Below are positions 58,067 to 64,000 of a DNA stretch of 64,000 nt, one piece after another. A program made the position numbers and the translations under genes. Every line of letters starts with the position of its first letter. The stretch's first letter is position 1. The notes beneath the pieces are model-generated. The model ran no database searches, was not told the DNA's origin, and was given only the letters and a program-made list of their open reading frames with translations. This DNA is from Chloranthus sessilifolius (lineage: Eukaryota; Streptophyta; Magnoliopsida; Chloranthales; Chloranthaceae), in assembly GCA_021018995.1 (NCBI GenBank), contig CM037588.1, positions 96,384,765-96,448,764 of the forward strand, read 5' to 3'.

Positions 58067-60601
58067 TGTTAAGACCTGAAAAGTACCACTTTTCACCCCT
58101 TAACTTGATCTTTGATTAGACCCATAGCCAACTAATAAGTCCTTGTTAAGTGTTTTATGTAGGTAGTACCCAGCAGTGAAATAAGGCCAGGAATCCTGCT
58201 AAAAAAACCTGTTTTGGCACCAGAAGTCCCTTAGAAGGATGAAGTCTAAATCCAGACCTAAAAATGAGCCTCGCGCAGTCTAGCTGAGCTTCCCAAGACT
58301 CTACAACAACTTCTCGCGCAGATGATTGACTGAAGAGCCTCAGAAACATAAACTCGTGCAGCTCTCACGAAGCTCAAGAATAGAACACCTCATGCAGTCT
58401 TGCGCAGTTCAAAGCAGACTTCTCTCAATCACGCGTAGTTGACTCAAAACGGCTGAGAAGAGAGAGCTTCAAAAGACTCCTCGCGTAGTGGTCGCGCTGT
58501 CGCCGCGGGATGCAACTATCAGAAGAGAACTCCTCGTGCAGTTCTCGCGCCATTCAAGAAGAAAGCGTCCTTGCGAAAGCAAAGCCACCCTCGCAAAGAT
58601 CAGTTAAGACATGGAACCTTGCACAGTTTAGAACTCATCAAAGCCTCGTGAGGTAACTTGCGAAGCCCAGTGAAGATAAGTGCTCACGAAGTTCTTGTGC
58701 TATTTAAATCTATCCTCGCAAAGATCAACCTCGCGACTACTTAAGCTCCAACCCCGCGACATCTGAGGCTCTGATGTTCACTCAACCTCGCGACTGCCTG
58801 AAGAGCAAACCAAGCCAACCTCGCGAAGGCAGAAGCTTCAATTTCAAATCATCCTAACGAAGAATAAAAGCTACCACGCGATAAGTCTGGGAAATAATGG
58901 CTACCTAGCGAAGCTCTGAACCTCAAACTTCCATCTCTTCAGCTGAGGACTTTCTAGGAATTTCCAGCGATTAGGGCACGCACTCCCACACTCAAATCTC
59001 TGTGCACGCGCCCCAAGGCATCAAAGGATCACTATTCAGCCATGTGGCATCGTTAAAATTAGGGTTTCCTAACCCTAATGCGCCGCCACACCACTACTAT
59101 AAATACCCACACTTAGCTTAGGTTTAAGAAGCTTAGACTTTCTTTCCTTTCTACATCCTGGAATAGCTAGGAACCCATTTCATTTCTGGGAGACCTGATC
59201 TAAGATTGTTTAGTTTTTCTTTCTGTAGTTGTAAGTAGCTTTCTTTTTCTTTTTCCTTCTCTCCATAGTCCAGCACTTGCTGGCTATGTCTTTATATGTA
59301 TTTTAAACTAGATTAATGGAAGTTCTATAATAGGATCTGTACTTTGTGGGATTTGTGTTTGTGTGTGAGATGCTCTATGCAATGCTGCTGCCTTGTGATC
59401 CGCCATTACTTTAGCTGCGTTTCAAAGCAATGGAGGACTGATTCTAAGGGCCACTTAGATCCAAGTGACCTGTGTGTCTAGGTTATCATGGTCCTATACA
59501 GCCTTAGCCCCACCACAGGACCCACTAGATCTGAATTCCCCATGGGAGCTTGAGCTGGTAGCCTTGTGACCATGGTGGTAGCAGCGATATTCTTGTTTTA
59601 TCTTGGGCTCCGTGAGGAGGATAACCTCTGGGATAGTCTGTGACCATTTAAATGGACAGATTATAGCCTTAGGGTGATTCTAATCCACCGATCACAGATG
59701 GATCCTTCTTCTTTACACCTGAGCTTGTAGAAGCCTGGTGGGAGATTGTACAGAGGCAGACTCCCCTATATTTGTATAGATCCGCCATCAGATGTTGGAT
59801 CTGATCTAGTTATAGAGATTGTAGGCTGGTGACTGGACCATTGTAGCCTCACTCAAGCAATGTATAGCTAGATCGAAGGTTGTACTCAATCTCTTGCTGG
59901 TTCTATGTGTTTGGGCTATCATGGTCCTATACAGCCTTAGCCCCACATATAGAGCTTTAGAGGTTGAGGTTCCCTATGGATTCTTGAGCTGGTAGCCTGG
60001 ATGAAATAGTGCCTACAGTGATTTACTGGTTATGTTTTGACCCATCCCTGGATAGTGGTTCCCCTATGGGATAATCTGTGACCATTTGAGTGGACATGTT
60101 ATAGCCTTAAGGGTGGAATCATGGCAGAGTGATGGGTTGGATCCTTTCTCCTCAGTGGTGATAATGTAGCCACTGGACAGGACTTCTATAACATCAGATC
60201 TGAATCTGAGTTACAAAACTCCTCTGATCTGGGCTCAATAACATACTTCTCACCCTTTTATATTTATTTTCCACACTCCATCCATCCTCTCAACCCTTTC
60301 TGTAGTTTAGACATTAGAATACTTAGAATAAGTGACCTTAAACTTTCCTCCTTTTAGGACTGCCAGATCTGTAGTCAGATCTGGAGGGACTACTAGAGAT
60401 GGCTCCTTTGGAGCTGTAGATCACCTTTCCCTGTGGGACAAACTCTTACTTATCAAAACTTGCTACAATGGACCCTGCATCTTCCAGGTCTAGGATTTCT
60501 TAGTTGTGCTGATTCCATCCCCTGGTTTACTCTTTATTTGCTTTTTAAATGACTTTTACCACCAACCAATAAAGTAAGCACACACTGAGAATCCGCCAAC
60601 A
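58067..60601 (+). repeat. 3' LTR of element B
   Basis: Collinear with 49150-51654. TCGCG array at 58268-58900, inverted telo-box at 59058-59079, TATAAATA at 59098-59105, AATAAA at 60568, end GCCAACA at 60601. Confidence 0.92.
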
Positions 60602-61472
60602 ATATGCAAAAGGGTAAAACAGAGAGCACATGCTCTCTGTTTTATACTTTGTTGTCACTGGGTCAAAAAGGAAGCCTGGGAGACTCTCGCGCACTACAAA
60701 CAGTGTATTGCATTAGCTGTCGCGAGATTCCAAGGCTGTTGTGAGGTTAAAAATTAAGCCTGGGAGAATCTCGTGTAGTTCTCATGGAAACATTTAATAG
60801 CTGTCGCGAGATTCATGTGTACCTGAAAACCTCTCGCGCGATCCACTTAGAGCTATTCATTAGTTATCGCGAGATTCCAAGACTATCGCGAGGTTTAGAA
60901 AATGAAACTGGGAGACTCTCACGCAATTCAATAGAAATACTTCATTTGCTGTCGCAAGATTCTAAGGCTATCGCGAGATTCAAAATGAACCTCAGAGCTT
61001 TTTACGCAATCCAAATGGAGACCGAGGAGCCGCTCGTGCAATTCACATGAATTCATCTCACACTGTCACGCGCTCCAAGGTCAACCTGGGAGATTATCGT
61101 GCAATCCAGATTGAATCAACACCTTCGGTAGGTTCATTTCAAGCCTCATGACCAGATGTTCCAAAGCGCGCCGAGCTTCGCAATAAGTATTTTAACCCCG
61201 CGCTTGGTTCCTTTTCCATTATTTTCTTCCTTCTTCCCTCTGCGAAACCCTAGCTTCTGGCACTCTTCTCCCTCTCTCCTCCAGCATCAATCCTACAGCT
61301 CATCATTCACTCCACAAATCTACAGAGTTGTTCCTAGCATCACCCCCATCCATTGCCCTCTGCTCAGAGATCTCGCGGTGCCCTGTGCTTCAGATCAAAC
61401 CTAACCCTAGGATTTTAGGGCAAGCACCTAGATCTCCCTCTCCATTCCTCACATTAGAAGATAGAGTTTGAA
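60602..61472 (+). other. Element C post-pol spacer, right of B, with TCGCG motif array
   Basis: Continuation of C after B. From 60685 to about 61210 it carries a dozen or more motifs of the form tcgcgcNNt and gtcgcgagattc at intervals of about 35-50 bp (ctctcgcgcac, ctgtcgcgagattcc, ctatcgcgaggtt), the densest non-LTR copy in the window. The frame at 60784-61050 lies within this array and is not considered a gene. A leader-like stretch with gcgaaaccctagctt (61241) precedes the ATG at 61473. Confidence 0.75.
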
Positions 61473-64000
61473 ATGGCTCCTAAGAGTGCACAGAAGAGAA
61501 AGGGGAAGGATAAGGACCCTGCAGAGACCACCCCTAAAAAGGCCAAGACTTCAAAGTCACCCAAAAAAGGAAAGGATGTGGTTGAGGAGGCGGCAGAACC
61601 AACCCCTAAGTTCTCTTCTCCTTCTGAGCTCATGGTGTCATTCCATTTGAGCCTGAGACAGCCTTTGATCTACCATTTTTTGAGAAAGAACCTCTCTCTG
61701 CCCCAACAGTACAGTTTATGACCAAAGCGGGCCTGATGCCATTGATGAGAGGAATCCCAGCACTAGCCTACCCTAGGCTAGTGCAACTGTTCTATTAGCA
61801 CATCAGGGTCAAGAAGGACAAAGATGGACAAGTGTGCTTGCTAGCGCTGATTGACGACTTTGATATGTTAGTGAGCCTCAAGGTGATTGCTGAAGTTTTG
61901 GGCATCCCAGCTGCATTCAACCCTAGCTGTGGATATGGCCCCCCTCTGAGTGCATCGATTGATACAATTGCACGAGCCTTAACTAGAGGATTAAAGGCCA
62001 CAGGGGACTCGATTAGAAGGAGAGAATTGGAACCTGAACTCCTTTTCATTGACCAAGTCCTGCGAAAGAACATATACTGCTCAGGACATCAGCAGGAGAG
62101 GAGAACCCCCATTGCGGATGTTGTCTACTCCTTCCACCAGGGCCATGGCTTCCATGCAGCCTGGCTAATTTTTGAGGCAATGAAAGACATAGTGGAGAAG
62201 ATAGGGACAAACAAGAAGCCTCACACACTCCCTTATGCCATGATCATTACTTTGTTGTTACTCAAGGGGGGCTACAAGATAGAAAGAACTGAGCAGACCA
62301 CTACCCTTGCCCCTACAACTTTTGCCAAGAGGCAATGGGGAATCAGCAGGAGTCTGATGGAGGCCCAGAAGAAAAAGAAAGCTGAGGCGCAGGCCCTTCC
62401 CAAACAAGCAGAAGATGCAGCTGGAGCAAGGTCTACCCCTACTACCAAGGAGGTGCTCACGGAGCATGTTGCCACCACTGTTGCAGCAGCCCCCATTTCC
62501 CCTCCACCTTTTATTCCTGCATCCACCACCCCTCTTCCATCTATCTCTCACCCTCCCCTGTTTACATCATCCATGCCCACTCCCCCTTCACCTGTGATTG
62601 GTACTTGGGAGGACTCCCCATCCCCTACCCTACCTCAGTACACAACCCCAATACCCCCATCAGCTATACCTAAACCTACCAGCCCTCCCCTCATTTCCTA
62701 CAAAAAATGAAAAATCACTAACAAAATCCCCACCATCTCCCAGACACCACCCACAATCCCTTCTACCCCCATTGACACACCACACCTTGAACAAGACACC
62801 ACCCCAACCATACCTACTACATCCCCTAACAGACATTGACTTAACCCTTAACACATCCATAGGCTTCCAAGCCTTTCTGTCTACCTTCCTTGACACAATG
62901 CCTACCTACTACACTCCTCTCCCGGACTCCCCAACTACATCACAACATCACTCCCCAGAACCCCATTCTTCCCCTCCTTCCACTTTCCACCATGCACCTT
63001 CCTCACCTTTCCAACCAGTACCCTCTTCTTCACAGACCCAACCTCCCAGCCCTGACACACTAACTCTTATCCGATCCCTTATCCAAGACATCCAAGCTCA
63101 TTTATCCACCACTACCCAAAAATAGGACCAGATGCAGACTAAACTCACCTCCATCCAATCCACCCTACACACATTAGCCAATCCACCCATCCCTCCACCA
63201 CCCACTACAACCCCCCTGGTCCTGTCCACTAATAAAGAAACCCAAACAGACTTCCCTCCTGACTCACACCCCCCCACCATCACCATTACCTTTTACCCCC
63301 TATTCCCTTTCATACCTTTCACCATTCCCATCTTTCCTCCCTCATCACCCCCTACTCCTACTGAGCCTACCCCATTCTCATTTCCCCCTATACCCTACAT
63401 CTCACCTCTTATCCTACCACCTCCAACTTACACTGACAAAAAGACCCAGACTGACCCAGAACTTATCCCCTCCCCACATCTAGACTTACCCCTGTTACCC
63501 CCCCTTCTCCCCCCCAGGATTAATCACAGTTTGCTCCTTCCACTTCCTATCTGCCCATCGCACCAAAACATCATTTCTACAACCCTCCCTACCTCACCAT
63601 CCTCCATCACATGCAGGATAATCCTTACATTCAGAAGGATGTCCTAAGGGGTATGGCCAAACTTCGCCAATCCATTGAGACCCCCCCTATAGGAGCAGAT
63701 TGATGAAATGAAAGAGGCCCACAGAAAATAACTACTAGGCATCTCCTTAGGGTGGAAAAACATCCTGGAGGCCTATCAGAAGACCAAGGCTATAGCATAG
63801 TATAATGCGCTGAATTTGGAGTTGGAGAAAACAAATGCTGCTACAGAGAAGGCCCAGGCCAGAATGTTTGAAAAGAGGCTCAAAAATGCCCAAGAGATCT
63901 TCAACATCCAAAAAGAGATCCATGAGACTGACCTCCTAAAACACCAAATTCAGATTGCCTCATTGGAATCTGCATTGGCTGCTGCCAGAAATGTTCCTCT
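61473..64000 (+). pseudogene. Element C accessory ORF, cut by the window edge
   Basis: Starts MAPKSAQKRKGKDKDPAE with a lysine-rich head (to about 61600). The core (about 61740-62360) parallels B: LALIDDFDMLVSLKVIAEVL, ARALTRGLKATGDSIRRREL, LLFIDQVLRKNIYCSGHQQE and TFAKRQWGISRSLM. Then comes about 1.2 kb of P/T/S-rich low complexity (62480-63640), and from about 63650 a helical, charged stretch (LNLELEKTNAATEKAQARMF near 63810; KEIHETDLLKHQIQIASLES) that looks like a coiled coil. B's version is shorter and I do not see this coiled coil there. No membrane segment is visible before the window ends. Several breaks. Confidence 0.7.

Larger units (their letters stand above)
49150..60601 (+). mobile_element. 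Element B: Athila derivative with both LTRs, gag and accessory ORF but no pol, nested in C
   Basis: LTRs 49150-51654 and 58067-60601 differ by about 3% in a 235-bp sample (7 differences, mostly CpG-type transitions). The flanking five bases are gcatg (49145-49149) and atatg (60602-60606), consistent with a target-site repeat changed by two transitions. Primer site and polypurine tract look whole. Internal DNA goes from gag to the post-pol spacer and accessory ORF with protease, RT, RNase H and integrase absent. Such gag-bearing, pol-less elements resemble the TR-GAG class and need pol from an autonomous relative such as A's subfamily. Gag and accessory ORF hold a few breaks. Confidence 0.92.
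37807..64000 (+). mobile_element. Element C: Athila-lineage element, interrupted by a solo LTR and by element B; right end outside the window
   Basis: Contains 5' LTR, tRNA-Asp type primer site, gag, protease, (solo LTR 43100-45851), RT, RNase H, integrase, post-pol spacer, (element B 49150-60601), TCGCG cluster and accessory ORF. Continuity across both insertions follows from domain order. The LTR is clearly diverged from the A/B subfamily, so C is a different Athila subfamily. Several breaks in gag and pol. Confidence 0.88.

Noticed and set aside
1-64000. Host protein-coding, tRNA or rRNA genes
   Set aside because: No frame outside the retroelements showed a recognisable domain, and no tRNA or rRNA-like sequence was seen; the tRNA-like words are primer binding sites.

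Overview
The window is plant repeat DNA with no recognisable host gene. Almost every base can be assigned to LTR retrotransposons of the Ty3/gypsy superfamily (Athila, Tekay-like chromovirus, Tat/Ogre-like), stacked, nested and partly deleted. Plant origin is shown by Athila gag/pol, tRNA-Asp and tRNA-Arg type primer sites, and telo-box/TATA promoters in the LTRs. A large-genome angiosperm, probably a dicot, and a heterochromatic (pericentromeric-type) location are inferred. All elements are treated as fossils: their coding parts carry several breaks each.

Layout, left to right. 1-11036: element A, an Athila copy (+) cut by the window edge, with gag, pol, a short unusual ORF, 3' UTR and 3' LTR. 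11037-15128: relic of a chromovirus (integrase end, chromodomain-type tail, a further ORF relic, part of its LTR). 15129-16155: first kilobase of an Athila-related LTR (family F). 16156-23871: a Tat/Ogre-like element whose LTR plus leader (about 3.2 kb) is duplicated in tandem, ending in a very C-rich, proline-rich coding region. 23872-33801: element E, a large non-coding derivative with LTRs of about 3.8 kb. 33802-34669: Athila-type gag fragment fused directly to E's shortened right LTR. 34670-37806: element D, an inverted gag-only fragment. 37807-64000: element C, an Athila copy (+) running off the right edge. It is interrupted by a minus-strand solo LTR (43100-45851) and by element B (49150-60601), a two-LTR Athila derivative with gag and an accessory ORF but no pol.

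Relative age: B (LTRs about 3% different by eye in a 235-bp sample) is younger than C, which it entered; C is younger than D, which it entered; E (LTRs roughly 7-10% different in a sample) is older than B. A and C are of the autonomous type (gag, protease, RT, RNase H, integrase). B, D and E have the primer site or polypurine tract of Athila-type elements but lack pol, so they would have depended on proteins from autonomous relatives.

The most striking structure is not a gene. Each LTR lineage carries its own dense array of a short motif, and in Athila, the chromovirus, the Tat/Ogre-like element and the solo LTR that motif is a palindrome or dyad: TCGCG(A/C) in Athila, TCGAACGTTCGA in the chromovirus, TAATA-centred dyads in Tat/Ogre, and TTGCCGCGGCAA plus a TCCCG...CGGGA unit in the solo LTR. 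E has a TCGAC array without a full dyad. In three lineages the same motif lies both in the LTR and just upstream of an internal ORF. This resembles the motif arrays that mark cognate targets of TE-encoded anti-silencing factors such as VANC, and is offered as the main hypothesis.
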